This document shows positions 32,405 through 42,252 of a stretch of DNA of 55,001 nucleotides, one piece after another. The stretch lies in the NCBI RefSeq assembly GCF_000170855.1, contig NZ_ABCQ01000027.1, positions 1 to 55,001 on the forward strand. The letters are read 5' to 3'. Under the pieces are notes generated by a model. It ran no database searches, was not told where the DNA came from, and saw only the letters and a program-made list of their open reading frames with translations. The translations under genes were made by a program, and so were the position numbers. The stretch is from Moritella sp. PE36 (GTDB lineage: Bacteria; Pseudomonadota; Gammaproteobacteria; Enterobacterales; Moritellaceae). Every line of letters begins with the position of its first letter. The stretch's first letter is position 1.

Positions 32405-35308
32405 TTAAGTAGCGTTAACACCCATTGCTTTAAGTGCTTTTTTGAAGTTATCGGCACGATCTTTTAAACCATCAACAGGATCTAATACGCCATCTGGCTT
32501 CAGACATTTATCATCTGGGCAACCACGGTTCACTATACCTGAAGTGTCATTAATGAACTTATCACCGACTAGGCCACCATCGACATAAGCTTTAAGCTCT
32601 GTGAAGTAATTCCAGTCCTCATAAGGACCCCCAACATTACTGTAACCTTGAACTTCATTCATCCAGAAAAAGATACCTGCAATCCATTTAAGTTCACCGT
32701 GCTCAGTTGAACTACAAATTAATTCTGGCTCAGAACAAAGGTCAAGATCTGCATACAGTGGGTTTTCTGGCGCTGCATCTACCTGAATGCCCTGAATAAC
32801 TTTGCCAATATTATCTGCGTCAACATGGCTTCGACCAATAAAGTGATTTAGTTTGCCAAAGTTCAAACGACCTGTTGTTTGAATAACACCACGTCCCCAC
32901 CAGCCACAACCTTCGACTGATTTTCCTGCTATACCATTCCAAACAAAACCACCCGCCTTTTGGCCTGGATATGTTTCACATTTTTCACGATCGTAAACTT
33001 GTTTATTCTCCTCAATAGGACCAGCTTCGGCTGTATTACACCAAGAGCTCGTTTCCCAGTAACCTACATTACCGTTCACTAACAGACCTTTTTCTGCTAA
33101 TACCGCATCGGGCGCTGCAAATAGAGGCCCTGGAGCACCATACCAAGTTGCATTCGTTAATGCAGATACTTCCATTTTACTATTACGAGGACAAGAATAT
33201 GGATTATCGTTACCTAAAGAATCTTCACCGTAGCTGGCATAGTCTTGCTGTAGCTGGCCACAAGAAGCTGTCATAGGATAATCTATAGGCTCGCCAGTAT
33301 TGATTGACCAGTTGTTTTCGTCACATACGTTGTATTTGATTGTCTCTTTCATGCTCTGAGCAAGAAAAGCGGCAATGGCTACTTTTGCATATAAGATATT
33401 GGTTGCATCATCTATAGCTGGATCCATTAACCAGAATTTCACGTCTGCAACGCCCACATTATGCATTGGGCTCAGTGCTGCTAAGAAATCAGCCCACTTA
33501 TAAACGGTAGAGGGGATGTAAGAGCCATTTGCTTGAAGAGAAAGGAATACTTCATTATCCATTTGATTTTCAGCGGCGGCTAAATCTTGATTTAACTGTG
33601 CAATAGTAGTTATTTGATTCGAAGTCTCATCGCCAGTACCTGAAAAATAAAGTGGTATCTTAGCTTTGTCTTGGTAGTTAACCACTTTATCTTGCAACCA
33701 GTTACTGCCTGTCACACTGACAGATGATTCGCCCCCCCATTGAATTGCAAATACATTGCTGTATGCCGCATGACGAAGACGGCTAGTAACCCAATCATAA
33801 TCTTTAGCGGGTTGTAGGACAGAGCCAGCGCTACTTGTACCATACACGGTAGTATCTAACGCTTGGCTTGTTACATCTAAACGGATATTATCGACTGAAT
33901 TTGAAATGTCTTTGTCGCCCATAAAATAACTACCTGCAGCAGACACTTGAGTGAGTGGTATTGCATCGGCTTTGCTCGGCAGGTGACCACCAGGAATTTG
34001 CCATAACATTGCAGGTTTATCTAAGAAATCAGTGACTTGTTTTACGTAGGTTAAATAGGTATCCCATTGTTTTGCACCATAGACCTCATTGCCAAGACCT
34101 GCTGCAGAGAATGCATCATCTTCTGCTTTATCAAATGCTAAAAAATCCGGTTGAAGCACATTTGTTTTATATGCTTGAATTGACAAAATAAATGCGGTTG
34201 CATCATTTGAAGCTTTACTCCAAACCGACCCCAAGCCCGAGTGAGTAGCGTGCACATCAGCACCATCAATACGCGGAGCAACCCAACCAAATGCGATATC
34301 AGGACTGAAGCGTTTCATGATAAAGTTTTGCGATTGCACCCAGCCAATAATATTATTCTCAATTAAGCTATCGACTTCCGTTTGTAAGGCCGTTAAGTCA
34401 TAAAGTTGACTCAGTGCACTGGTAACGCCGTCTACATCTTTCACTTGATAAGAGGTTTCTTTGCTAATTGCTTCTTTTAATGCTTTTTTAATTTCAATAA
34501 CAGTCCAAGTATTTTGCTGACCATATGTAGTTGCAAACTCAGGTGATTGCCAACTTTCTAATAAACCTGCATTTAATACAACAGAAGCTGGATTAGCATG
34601 AGAAACATCTTTGCTTTGTTGCATTGTTGCGCTAGCACGGATCATGTTTTGGAAATTGATAACTAAATTTTCGTAGTGAACAATGTCATCAGCAGCAACA
34701 CCATCATTGGTATCAACGGTATTAAGTCCGATTGTGGGTAATACTACATTTGTGCTGCCAGCTTCGATATCACGTGCTTGTTTAATAAGGTGAGTGATTA
34801 CCGTAGGCTCAATAAGCATATCTCGACCGCTTGCTTGCGTTGCAAAGATTGAATTAACTTGCGTTGCTGCTAGCTGGGTATTCATCGCTGGAGTCGTATC
34901 AGAGATCGTCCCCATTGCTAATGTACTTGGCCAGCCTTTTACTTTCAGTGACACCGGATTGGCACGCTTTGGCATCACAAGTGCTACCGTAGGTGTTGGG
35001 TCTGGATCAACTCCAGGACCTGTTCCGGGCCCCGTTCCTTCACAACTCCCCTGCTTTTGCCAATTAGCCCAAGTCGGGGCGTCGGGGTCGGGAACATCCG
35101 TTCCTGTTGCCCAATATTTATTTATGTATACGAGACCATCTTTTTGTACTTGAGTGTCTTTCTTTTCATAGGTTGTTTGCGGATCCCACAGAGCAATGTC
35201 CGTACAATCAAACGTATTTGCTTGTGCGTTAAATGTTATTAAACATGCAGCTGTTAGACTGCTCAGAGCAAATGCTTTTCTCACTAACTTAGTTCTATTT
35301 ATACTCAT
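32405..35308 (-). CDS. Large secreted GH19-type chitinase with chitin-binding module
   Basis: A 967-aa exported protein. After a signal peptide (cleavage near residue 30, FNAQA) comes a CBM5/12-like chitin-binding module (about 34-92: LWDPQTTYEKKDTQVQKDG, then YINKYWATG and WANWQKQG), then a Gly/Pro/Asp linker (GTGPGTGPGVDPDPTP). Residues about 110-600 form a long region I cannot assign. The C-terminal part (about 640-960) is GH19-like: FLAQSMKETIKYN holds a candidate acid Glu, and GRGVIQTTGRLNFGKLN matches the family block. GH19 enzymes cut beta-1,4 GlcNAc chains with inversion. In a marine bacterium chitin degradation is plausible; the classical HET motif here reads KET. Confidence 0.82.
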   Translation of the reverse strand: MSINRTKLVRKAFALSSLTAACLITFNAQANTFDCTDIALWDPQTTYEKKDTQVQKDGLVYINKYWATGTDVPDPDAPTWANWQKQGSCEGTGPGTGPGVDPDPTPTVALVMPKRANPVSLKVKGWPSTLAMGTISDTTPAMNTQLAATQVNSIFATQASGRDMLIEPTVITHLIKQARDIEAGSTNVVLPTIGLNTVDTNDGVAADDIVHYENLVINFQNMIRASATMQQSKDVSHANPASVVLNAGLLESWQSPEFATTYGQQNTWTVIEIKKALKEAISKETSYQVKDVDGVTSALSQLYDLTALQTEVDSLIENNIIGWVQSQNFIMKRFSPDIAFGWVAPRIDGADVHATHSGLGSVWSKASNDATAFILSIQAYKTNVLQPDFLAFDKAEDDAFSAAGLGNEVYGAKQWDTYLTYVKQVTDFLDKPAMLWQIPGGHLPSKADAIPLTQVSAAGSYFMGDKDISNSVDNIRLDVTSQALDTTVYGTSSAGSVLQPAKDYDWVTSRLRHAAYSNVFAIQWGGESSVSVTGSNWLQDKVVNYQDKAKIPLYFSGTGDETSNQITTIAQLNQDLAAAENQMDNEVFLSLQANGSYIPSTVYKWADFLAALSPMHNVGVADVKFWLMDPAIDDATNILYAKVAIAAFLAQSMKETIKYNVCDENNWSINTGEPIDYPMTASCGQLQQDYASYGEDSLGNDNPYSCPRNSKMEVSALTNATWYGAPGPLFAAPDAVLAEKGLLVNGNVGYWETSSWCNTAEAGPIEENKQVYDREKCETYPGQKAGGFVWNGIAGKSVEGCGWWGRGVIQTTGRLNFGKLNHFIGRSHVDADNIGKVIQGIQVDAAPENPLYADLDLCSEPELICSSTEHGELKWIAGIFFWMNEVQGYSNVGGPYEDWNYFTELKAYVDGGLVGDKFINDTSGIVNRGCPDDKCLKPDGVLDPVDGLKDRADNFKKALKAMGVNAT

Positions 35309-35457
35309 TACGCTTATCCTTAAACGATCATTAAGTGGTTGTTATAAATATCAAAATATATTGTAGTAAGTTAATAACGCTAAAATAGTGATCCGTGTTG
35401 CGTGTTTAATGCTTGGTAAAACTTAGTGATTTCTTTGTGATCCCTCGCTATTCTTTA

Positions 35458-35482
35458 TCTTATTTTACAGAGTAAAATAAGA
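35458..35482. promoter_or_regulatory. Perfect 11-bp inverted repeat upstream of the chitinase gene
   Basis: TCTTATTTTAC-AGA-GTAAAATAAGA is a perfect palindrome with a three-base spacer, about 150-175 bp before the chitinase start. It is AT-rich and has no following T-run, so it looks like a dimer operator more than a terminator. The rest of the 35309-35802 gap shows no gene; a weak hairpin at 35742-35776 may end mrcB transcription. Confidence 0.55.
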
Positions 35483-35802
35483 CTTTATGGTTAATTATCG
35501 ATATTTAAGGCTTTAATTTATGAGATAAAACGGCAGTTTCACAGCGATTAATGATACGACTACGTTACACGAATGGTAAATAATTGTTAAATTTGGAGTT
35601 AATTGATAAAACGTAACATTGGGAATATTCCAAAGTATCCTGATGCGAACCTTCGAGTAATCTAGCTTAGGTCGTTTATAGAAATAGGTCAGTCTAGCGA
35701 CTGTTTGGATAAGCGTTTACTTACACAGATTTCGGGACAGGGAAAAAGCAGACTCATTAACTGAGCCTACTTTTACAATATGAGCACTTACACTTGCGTA
35801 CC

Positions 35803-38061
35803 TTAATTCACTACTAAGCTATCGGCACTACGTAGTTTCATGTAATCACCAAACACCGTTAATGCACCGCTCGACCCGGTTAAGGTTGAGGTTTTATTAT
35901 CATCACGGCCTACCCAAACGGTGACTACATCGCGATTATCTAAACCAACAAACCAACTGTCACGTAAGTTATCAGTCGAACCGGTTTTACCTGCAAAGTT
36001 AATACCCGGAAATTGCCAACTTAAACGACGTGCGGTGCCTTGCTTAGCCACCAATGTCATATTATAAATCGTCAAATCAGTATCTTCACGCGAGAATCGG
36101 CGGCTACCTTTTAAATTCTGTTGATAAACCAGATCACCTTCTGCATCAACCACCGCCACCAACGCCGTTAACTTATGGTACTCACCTGCTGTCGCAATCG
36201 TTTGATACATTTGTGATACTTGGAATGGTGACATATTTAGTGCCCCCAATAACATCGATGGATAATGATTATCGACCTTTTCAACGCCCAGTCGTTTTAA
36301 ACTGTCAATGACATTATCAATGCCGAGTGCCATGCCTAAATTAACCGTTGGCACGTTGAGCGACTGCATCAAAGCTTGGTATAACGGCACTTCACCACGG
36401 TATTTACGATCATAATTTTTCGGTTGCCAATTATTACCGTACTGATTATTTAACCGTAGCGGTTTATCTTCTAACGGTGAGTTAAGGTCATAACCTTGTT
36501 CAAACGCCGTTAAATAAATCGCTGGTTTCACCACCGAGCCAATCGGACGTGAAGCATCAAGCGCCCGGTTAAAGCCGGCATACTGGGTATTACGTCCACC
36601 CACAATCGCCGTCACACGACCATAATGACGGTCGGTTACCACCATTGCCGTTTCTAATCCAGAGATGTTACGGGCTTTCTCTAACCGTGGCAGACTTTGT
36701 GTAATGGCGGTTTCAGCGGCACGCTGGGCAAGCGGATCTAAACTGGTAAATATTTTTAATCCCGATTGATCATACAGGGCATCACCAAACGTGGTTTTTA
36801 ACTCACGGCGTAGCAAGGATAAAAACGCGGGTACTTTAGAGATACTCATGTGTCCACGCGGAATAATACCTAACGGGCTCGAGATAGCCGCGCGATATTC
36901 TAAGGTGGTTATCTTGCCATTTTTAGACAATAAACGAATGATCATGTCACGACGTTCAAGCGCACGTTCAGGATAACGCCAAGGATCATAAAACGACGGC
37001 CCTTTGACTACAGCAACCAAAAAGGCCATCTGATCTATGGTTATCTCTGGTACTGGGCGACCAAAATAAAAGTAACTAGCTAACCCAAAACCATAAACAC
37101 CATCACTGTAATTTTGACCTAAATACACTTCATTAAGATAACCACTTAAAACCGCGTCTTTACTTAAACGGTAGTTAATCAATATCGCCATGTAGGCTTC
37201 GTTAAACTTACGCCAATAACTGCGCTGACGGGTTAAGAAGAAGTTCTTCACTAATTGCTGGGTTAAGGTACTACCACCTTGTACAGTACGCCCGGCATTC
37301 ATATTAGCGAATGCAGCGCGAATAATAGCAACCGGCGATACCCCGCTATGATGATAGAAATTACGATCTTCCACCAGCAATAAGGTATCAATTAACAGTT
37401 GTGGGTAGTTTTGTAATTCAACCAAGATACGGTCTTCTTGATTGGGTGCTTGTAAGGTATCAATCAGCATAGGATCGAGGTTAACAGAATTAAGGTATTT
37501 ACCGGTTTGCTGATCACGAATGCTGACTAAGCGGTTATCTGCGAAGGTTAAAAACAGCGCTTGATTAGGCTCGGTGCCATCAAGATAGGTAAAGCTGCGG
37601 CGAAATAATTCCACTTTGGTCTTGGAGACAGAAAATTGCCCGGCACTACGCGGTTTTGCTACTTTTAAATAATTGAGTAATACCAGCTCTTCGACCAACT
37701 TTTCATGGGGTAAAAACATGCCAGGTATTAACGCTAAACTACGCGCATAGATCTGCGCTGGTGTTTTCCAAATAGGGCCAGAGAATCGAGCTTGAATTTT
37801 ACTGTCTAAATACATGCCGTAAAGAATAAAGATAGCCGAAAAAGCCAGACTACATTTAAGAAGGAAAATGACGATACTGCGAGTCCAAGTGCGATCTTTT
37901 GCTTTTTTAGTCTTTTTCTTGGCTGCTTTTCTGGCCGGGGATTTCGTTGTGGTTTTCTTTACTGCTGTTCTTACAGCTGGTTTTCGTTTCGTGACAGTCT
38001 TTTTTGTGTCATCACTTACGGGACGTTTAGCCAAGGGAAAGGGTCCTAGAAATTGCATCAA
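35803..38061 (-). CDS. mrcB: Penicillin-binding protein 1B, bifunctional transglycosylase/transpeptidase
   Basis: Inner-membrane enzyme that polymerises and cross-links peptidoglycan. The 752-aa chain has a cytoplasmic tail rich in Lys, Thr and Ala (KKTTTKSPARKAAKKKTKKA), one membrane helix near residue 65-85, a UB2H-like region, a GT51 domain (LLVEDRNFYHHSGV with the catalytic Glu; GRTVQGGSTLTQQLVKNFFL) and a transpeptidase domain with SVVK (in SRPIGSVVKPA), the SLN motif (MQSLNVPTVN) and KTGS. It is shorter than E. coli PBP1b (844 aa) because the C-terminal extension is missing. The hrpB gene, its E. coli neighbour, lies about 4 kb away here. Confidence 0.95.
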   Translation of the reverse strand: MMQFLGPFPLAKRPVSDDTKKTVTKRKPAVRTAVKKTTTKSPARKAAKKKTKKAKDRTWTRSIVIFLLKCSLAFSAIFILYGMYLDSKIQARFSGPIWKTPAQIYARSLALIPGMFLPHEKLVEELVLLNYLKVAKPRSAGQFSVSKTKVELFRRSFTYLDGTEPNQALFLTFADNRLVSIRDQQTGKYLNSVNLDPMLIDTLQAPNQEDRILVELQNYPQLLIDTLLLVEDRNFYHHSGVSPVAIIRAAFANMNAGRTVQGGSTLTQQLVKNFFLTRQRSYWRKFNEAYMAILINYRLSKDAVLSGYLNEVYLGQNYSDGVYGFGLASYFYFGRPVPEITIDQMAFLVAVVKGPSFYDPWRYPERALERRDMIIRLLSKNGKITTLEYRAAISSPLGIIPRGHMSISKVPAFLSLLRRELKTTFGDALYDQSGLKIFTSLDPLAQRAAETAITQSLPRLEKARNISGLETAMVVTDRHYGRVTAIVGGRNTQYAGFNRALDASRPIGSVVKPAIYLTAFEQGYDLNSPLEDKPLRLNNQYGNNWQPKNYDRKYRGEVPLYQALMQSLNVPTVNLGMALGIDNVIDSLKRLGVEKVDNHYPSMLLGALNMSPFQVSQMYQTIATAGEYHKLTALVAVVDAEGDLVYQQNLKGSRRFSREDTDLTIYNMTLVAKQGTARRLSWQFPGINFAGKTGSTDNLRDSWFVGLDNRDVVTVWVGRDDNKTSTLTGSSGALTVFGDYMKLRSADSLVVN

Positions 38062-38162
38062 ATACGGTCAAATATGATCTAATACGATCTCATAAAACGA
38101 CGTAATAAAGAATCGCTAGTTTACCCTGTTCACGCCCCACAACTCAACTAGTGCGAGGTAAT

Positions 38163-38651
38163 TTAAACGACCTTTACCATATATAATTCATTTTCAGTCA
38201 GCTCGTCAATCATCCCTGATGGCTTTGCGATTTGTTGCTTAAATCCAGCATTTTTATAAAATACTATCGCGTTTTCATTGTCTATCATGACGGTTAATTC
38301 TAGCTGTTTTAATTTATGCAGCCGAGCCCACGCTTCAACCTGTAACAATAATTGCTGCCCAAGCCCTTTACCGATACTCGCTTGCACAATACCTATAACC
38401 AAAGATGCTGTATGACTATCACCGCTAATATAGCCTGTTATACCAATCGCAAAACCAAGCAGCTTATGGCCGTCCTGCTCAATCACATACAGCACCTGAG
38501 TTGCAGAATTGATAAACAAGGCCAGATGCTCACTGAGTTCAGTGGCGTTATTTTTCTCCCCCATGGCCATAAACGGCGTTTCGTCATCGAGTTGAGAAAA
38601 TAACGCAGATAAGGCTTTAGCATCCGCTTCTTTGACCGGTCTAATTATCAC
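38163..38651 (-). CDS. GNAT-family N-acetyltransferase
   Basis: A 162-aa cytoplasmic acetyltransferase of the GNAT fold. It starts with IIRPVKEADAKALSALFSQL, has an acetyl-CoA loop region around VQASIGKGLGQQLLLQVEAW and the late AIVFYKNAGFKQ motif. The substrate is unknown. It lies 101 nt upstream of mrcB on the same strand and is divergent from arfB. Confidence 0.85.
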   Translation of the reverse strand: MIIRPVKEADAKALSALFSQLDDETPFMAMGEKNNATELSEHLALFINSATQVLYVIEQDGHKLLGFAIGITGYISGDSHTASLVIGIVQASIGKGLGQQLLLQVEAWARLHKLKQLELTVMIDNENAIVFYKNAGFKQQIAKPSGMIDELTENELYMVKVV

Positions 38652-38825
38652 TATAAATATTCTCTAATCGCATAAAATATAATAACACCTGACAATTGAA
38701 AATTAACAATCGCATCAAACAAGAGTATCATAGGCGCATCGCAAACCAGACGCTAGCGGTTACGCACAACTAACACAACGTCGGTCTGCTTAATATCGCA
38801 CAGTAATATAACACCAAGGTTCATA

Positions 38826-39239
38826 ATGGTTTTCATCTCTAGCAATGTATCAATTCCCGATTCAGAAATTGATATCCAGGCTATCCGCGCGCAAGGTGCC
38901 GGTGGTCAAAACGTCAATAAAGTATCAACCGCGATCCATCTGCGCTTTGATATTAAAGCCTCGTCATTACCTGAATTTTATAAAGAAAGGTTGTTGGCGT
39001 TAAATGATCATCGCATCACCAAAGATGGCGTCATTATCATTAAAAGTCAGGAGTCGCGTAGTCAAGACTTTAACAAACAGGTGGCGTTTGAACGCTTAAT
39101 TGAACTGATTAAGCAGGCGACCGTGATCCAAAAGGCACGTCGCGCTACCAAGCCGAGTCGTAATGCCAAAAAGAAACGTATGGACACTAAAACTCAGCGT
39201 GGTAAAACCAAAAACATGCGCGGTAAAGTTAGCTTTTAA
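38826..39239 (+). CDS. arfB: Alternative ribosome-rescue factor B (peptidyl-tRNA hydrolase ArfB)
   Basis: Rescues ribosomes stalled on mRNA without a stop codon by hydrolysing peptidyl-tRNA. The 137-aa protein has the release-factor GGQ loop ([11 protein letters not shown], residues 26-28) and the long basic C-terminal tail that enters the empty mRNA channel ([20 protein letters not shown], then [11 protein letters not shown]). It lacks the stop-codon recognition domains of RF1/RF2. AAGG precedes the ATG. Its 3' end overlaps the opposing M23 gene by 11 bp. Confidence 0.95.
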   Translation: MVFISSNVSIPDSEIDIQAIRAQGAGGQNVNKVSTAIHLRFDIKASSLPEFYKERLLALNDHRITKDGVIIIKSQESRSQDFNKQVAFERLIELIKQATVIQKARRATKPSRNAKKKRMDTKTQRGKTKNMRGKVSF

Positions 39240-40680
39240 CTTGTTCCCAAGCTGCATGGTAATTATTTAACGCCAGTTTAAATGCCGCTTGCTGGCGCTT
39301 ATCAATCGCTGACGCAATAGGAATATCCGCAGTCATGGCATTCACCGCACGACCGCGCATATGTAGTTCGTAATGCAGATGTGGTCCGGTAATACGACCA
39401 CTATTTCCCGATAATGCAATTTTTTGTCCGCGTTTAACCCGTTGGCCTTTTCGCACTAATGCCTTGCTCAGGTGCAAGAAACGAGTACGGTAGGTTTGAC
39501 CGTTTGAGATCTCGATATACAAACCAGCATACTTATGATTAAGCACTCGAGATACCACACCATCGCCCGTAGCGAAAATAGGGGTACCAATCGGCGTCGC
39601 AAAGTCAGTACCATTATGCGGGCGTAATAAACCGGTAACTGGGTGTAAACGCTTTGGATTGAAGCTTGATGATATACGGTATTTACTGCTAACCGGACGA
39701 CGCACAAAAGCACGTTCAATGCTTAAACCAGCTTCATCATAATAAGCACCTTCATACAAATAGGCACTAATATTACGGCTACGATTATTAATGCTCACCG
39801 CATCAATACGGTTTTCGCCGGTCAGTTGGTCACCTATATATTGACGAGATACCAATACTTTAAACGTATCACCGATACGGAAATCACGGCTGAAATTAAT
39901 TTTATCTTTTAATAAACTAGCAATAAATTGCGCTTCAAATAACGATAATCCCGCTTTTTTTGCCGACCCTGAAAAACTGTATTCAACCTTGCCAATGTAG
40001 CTGTGCTCACGCCATTCACCATCAATATTTACCTGTTCAAATTCAAAACCACTATCACCTTGGCGTTTATAAATGACTTGATGCGCTAAGCTTATTTGTA
40101 ATTCCAAACGCGTTAATTCACCTTCAAACTCAGTAAATATTAACATTTGTCCCGGTTTAATACTGTCTAATGCCAGCACATTTAAATCCACTTCCAGAAT
40201 TTGGTATAGACTCTTTTGGCTTAAATCCAATTGCTCAAAAATAGCCCCTAAGGTGTCACCCTTTTGGATCACATAGTTAATTGTTTTGGGATAAGACTTG
40301 GCCAGTTCTGCTGCTATTGATGCCACTACTGATTCTGTAACCATCGCGGTTGTCGCAGGGATCACGCTATCCGTAGATACTGCAGAGACAGATGACCTCT
40401 CAGCTGCTAGTCCTGATGACGGCTCTGATGATGTCTCTAATGATCGTGTTGACGTTTGACCTAGTGATTGCTCTGCTGGCAAGCTAACCGTGTTTACTTG
40501 CGACTCATTAGTAACAACTATCGGCGCAGCTTTTATCACAGCCTTTGTCGCAGCCTTTATTACAGTACTGGTATCGACTTTATCGCTAACTGGTAATAGC
40601 GTGAAAATACCAAGCAATACGCTGGTTAATAGCACCCACATCAGCACTAATTGTAATTTATTGTTCTTAATTGACGACAT
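39229..40680 (-). CDS. M23 family peptidoglycan endopeptidase, MepM-like
   Basis: A 483-aa envelope protein. It has an N-terminal membrane helix or uncleaved signal (about residues 8-27), a Ser/Thr/Ala-rich linker (about 45-125), a LysM/OapA-like module ([20 protein letters not shown], to about residue 185), and a C-terminal M23 zinc domain (about 345-450) with [22 protein letters not shown] and [12 protein letters not shown] supplying the metal and catalytic residues. This is the layout of MepM/YebA, which cuts D-Ala-mDAP cross-links to allow wall growth. Its stop overlaps arfB by 11 bp tail to tail, so the two transcripts are antisense at their ends. Confidence 0.88.
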   Translation of the reverse strand: MSSIKNNKLQLVLMWVLLTSVLLGIFTLLPVSDKVDTSTVIKAATKAVIKAAPIVVTNESQVNTVSLPAEQSLGQTSTRSLETSSEPSSGLAAERSSVSAVSTDSVIPATTAMVTESVVASIAAELAKSYPKTINYVIQKGDTLGAIFEQLDLSQKSLYQILEVDLNVLALDSIKPGQMLIFTEFEGELTRLELQISLAHQVIYKRQGDSGFEFEQVNIDGEWREHSYIGKVEYSFSGSAKKAGLSLFEAQFIASLLKDKINFSRDFRIGDTFKVLVSRQYIGDQLTGENRIDAVSINNRSRNISAYLYEGAYYDEAGLSIERAFVRRPVSSKYRISSSFNPKRLHPVTGLLRPHNGTDFATPIGTPIFATGDGVVSRVLNHKYAGLYIEISNGQTYRTRFLHLSKALVRKGQRVKRGQKIALSGNSGRITGPHLHYELHMRGRAVNAMTADIPIASAIDKRQQAAFKLALNNYHAAWEQVKS

Positions 40681-40816
40681 TAATGAATACCCAATTCTCG
40701 TTCAAAATAGCCGTAATTAGCATAATAAGGCCGAAATGGTATACCACAACAAAACAAAGGCATAGTATTGATAACGTAAATATGTGTAAATCAGTTAAAA
40801 AATTTGAAGTCAACAA

Positions 40817-41107
40817 TTAGCTCACTATCACATAACTCGGATCTATTTGAAAAATTCCGAGTACAATGAGTACATTACCAACAACAGTTAACCAAAAAAT
40901 ACGTTTGAAGCTGATTTTACTTTTTTTATGGGAAAACAGTTTTTGTCCGATCAGAGCACCCGGCCAACCACCAAGTAATGCCAACAGGTGTAATGTCTTC
41001 TCTGGCGTCCGCCATGCCTGCCGTTTTGCTGCCCATTTATCTTTTCCATATACCAGTAATGTAATAATGCTCAATACCAAATAACTGTAACCTAGCCATA
41101 CCAACAT
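40817..41107 (-). CDS. DUF1294 family membrane protein
   Basis: A 96-aa inner-membrane protein with an N-terminal helix (about 3-20), the conserved centre YGKDKWAAKRQAWRTPEKTL and LLGGWPGALIGQKLFSHKKSK, and a second membrane segment near 70-87. DUF1294 proteins have no established function; some occur fused to cold-shock domains, which is not the case here. It lies between the M23 gene and rlmF on the same strand. Confidence 0.82.
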   Translation of the reverse strand: MLVWLGYSYLVLSIITLLVYGKDKWAAKRQAWRTPEKTLHLLALLGGWPGALIGQKLFSHKKSKISFKRIFWLTVVGNVLIVLGIFQIDPSYVIVS

Positions 41108-41142
41108 ACGATCTTCCTCTGAATTTAAAACGCCCCAGATAT

Positions 41143-41170
41143 AAAAACGGCAAGCGTAATGCTTGCCGTA
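41143..41170 (-). terminator. Terminator after rlmF
   Basis: ACGGCAAGC and GCTTGCCGT form a perfect stem with a short loop; on the minus strand it is followed by TTTTTA. Confidence 0.85.
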
Positions 41171-41226
41171 TCAATTTAGCTTAATCTGTCGTGCTCTACG
41201 AGAGAATAATTACCCCCATACTCAGT

Positions 41227-42177
41227 TTACCAATTATCGGCAGCCCACTGTTGTTGCTCGTCAGTATCCATAAAGCTCCACGCTAATATACGACTGACTT
41301 TCTGACCTTGCGACATCGGGATCACACGGATTTGTTTTACGCCAAGTCCTTGTAAATACTGTTCCAGCTCTTCAATATGCTCACCCTTTGAGATAAGACT
41401 AGTGAACCAACATACTTGCGCAGTGAAATCTTTACTTTCTTTCGCCATGTCTTTGACAAAGCGTAGTTCGCCACCTTCACACCAAAGTTCAGAATGCTGA
41501 CCACCGAAGTTCAACTTAGTGGTGTCGGTTGGCGCTGCTTTACCTTTGTGCAGATTTTTAATCTTACGCTCAGTGCCTGCTGCCGCATCCGCCATCGATG
41601 CATGGAACGGAGGATTACAAATCGTCACTGCGTATTTGTCGTTATATTTAATCACACCTTTAAAGGTACTGCCTGGCGTTTTCTTTAATACAATCTTAAT
41701 CGCTTTGTTTAAACCTGGGTTCGCTTGTACGATCACGTTGGCGGTTTTTGCAGCAACCGTATCAACATCGGTAGCTACAAAACCCCAGCCATAGCTGCGA
41801 TGACCAAGAATAGGGTAAATACAGTTGGCGCCTGTACCAATGTCTAACGCTTTAACACGCTTACCGGTTGGTACTTCGCCATTATTCATTTCAGCCAGCA
41901 AGTCGGCAATATAATGAATGTAATCAGCACGTCCTGGGATTGGTGGACATAAATAACCGGTCGGAATCTGCCAATTTGGTACTTGGTAAAAATGGGCTAA
42001 TAATGCACTGTTCAAGCAAATGACGGCTTTATCATCACTAAAATCGACCGTTTCTTCTCCACTAGGGTTTTGCGTTATGAACGCTTTTAACGCTGGGTAT
42101 GTTTTAACTAAGGCAGTTAAATCATAACGTCCCTGATGTGGATTACGGGGATGCAATGTAGCGATTTTTTTAGTCAT
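41227..42177 (-). CDS. rlmF: 23S rRNA (adenine(1618)-N(6))-methyltransferase
   Basis: SAM-dependent enzyme that methylates A1618 of 23S rRNA. The 316-aa protein begins with HPRNPHQGRYDLTAL, has the SAM site VKALDIGTGANCIYPILG (near residue 110) and the N6-adenine methylase motif NPPF (TICNPPFHASMADAAAGTER), all typical of RlmF/YbiN. It stands as a single gene with its own terminator, downstream of hrpB on the same strand. Confidence 0.94.
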   Translation of the reverse strand: MTKKIATLHPRNPHQGRYDLTALVKTYPALKAFITQNPSGEETVDFSDDKAVICLNSALLAHFYQVPNWQIPTGYLCPPIPGRADYIHYIADLLAEMNNGEVPTGKRVKALDIGTGANCIYPILGHRSYGWGFVATDVDTVAAKTANVIVQANPGLNKAIKIVLKKTPGSTFKGVIKYNDKYAVTICNPPFHASMADAAAGTERKIKNLHKGKAAPTDTTKLNFGGQHSELWCEGGELRFVKDMAKESKDFTAQVCWFTSLISKGEHIEELEQYLQGLGVKQIRVIPMSQGQKVSRILAWSFMDTDEQQQWAADNW

Positions 42178-42252
42178 GATAAATCTTCTTTTATTTGTCT
42201 GGAACGAACTCTGCGGGATAATAGCAGATTACGATTAATTATGGCTGCTTTC

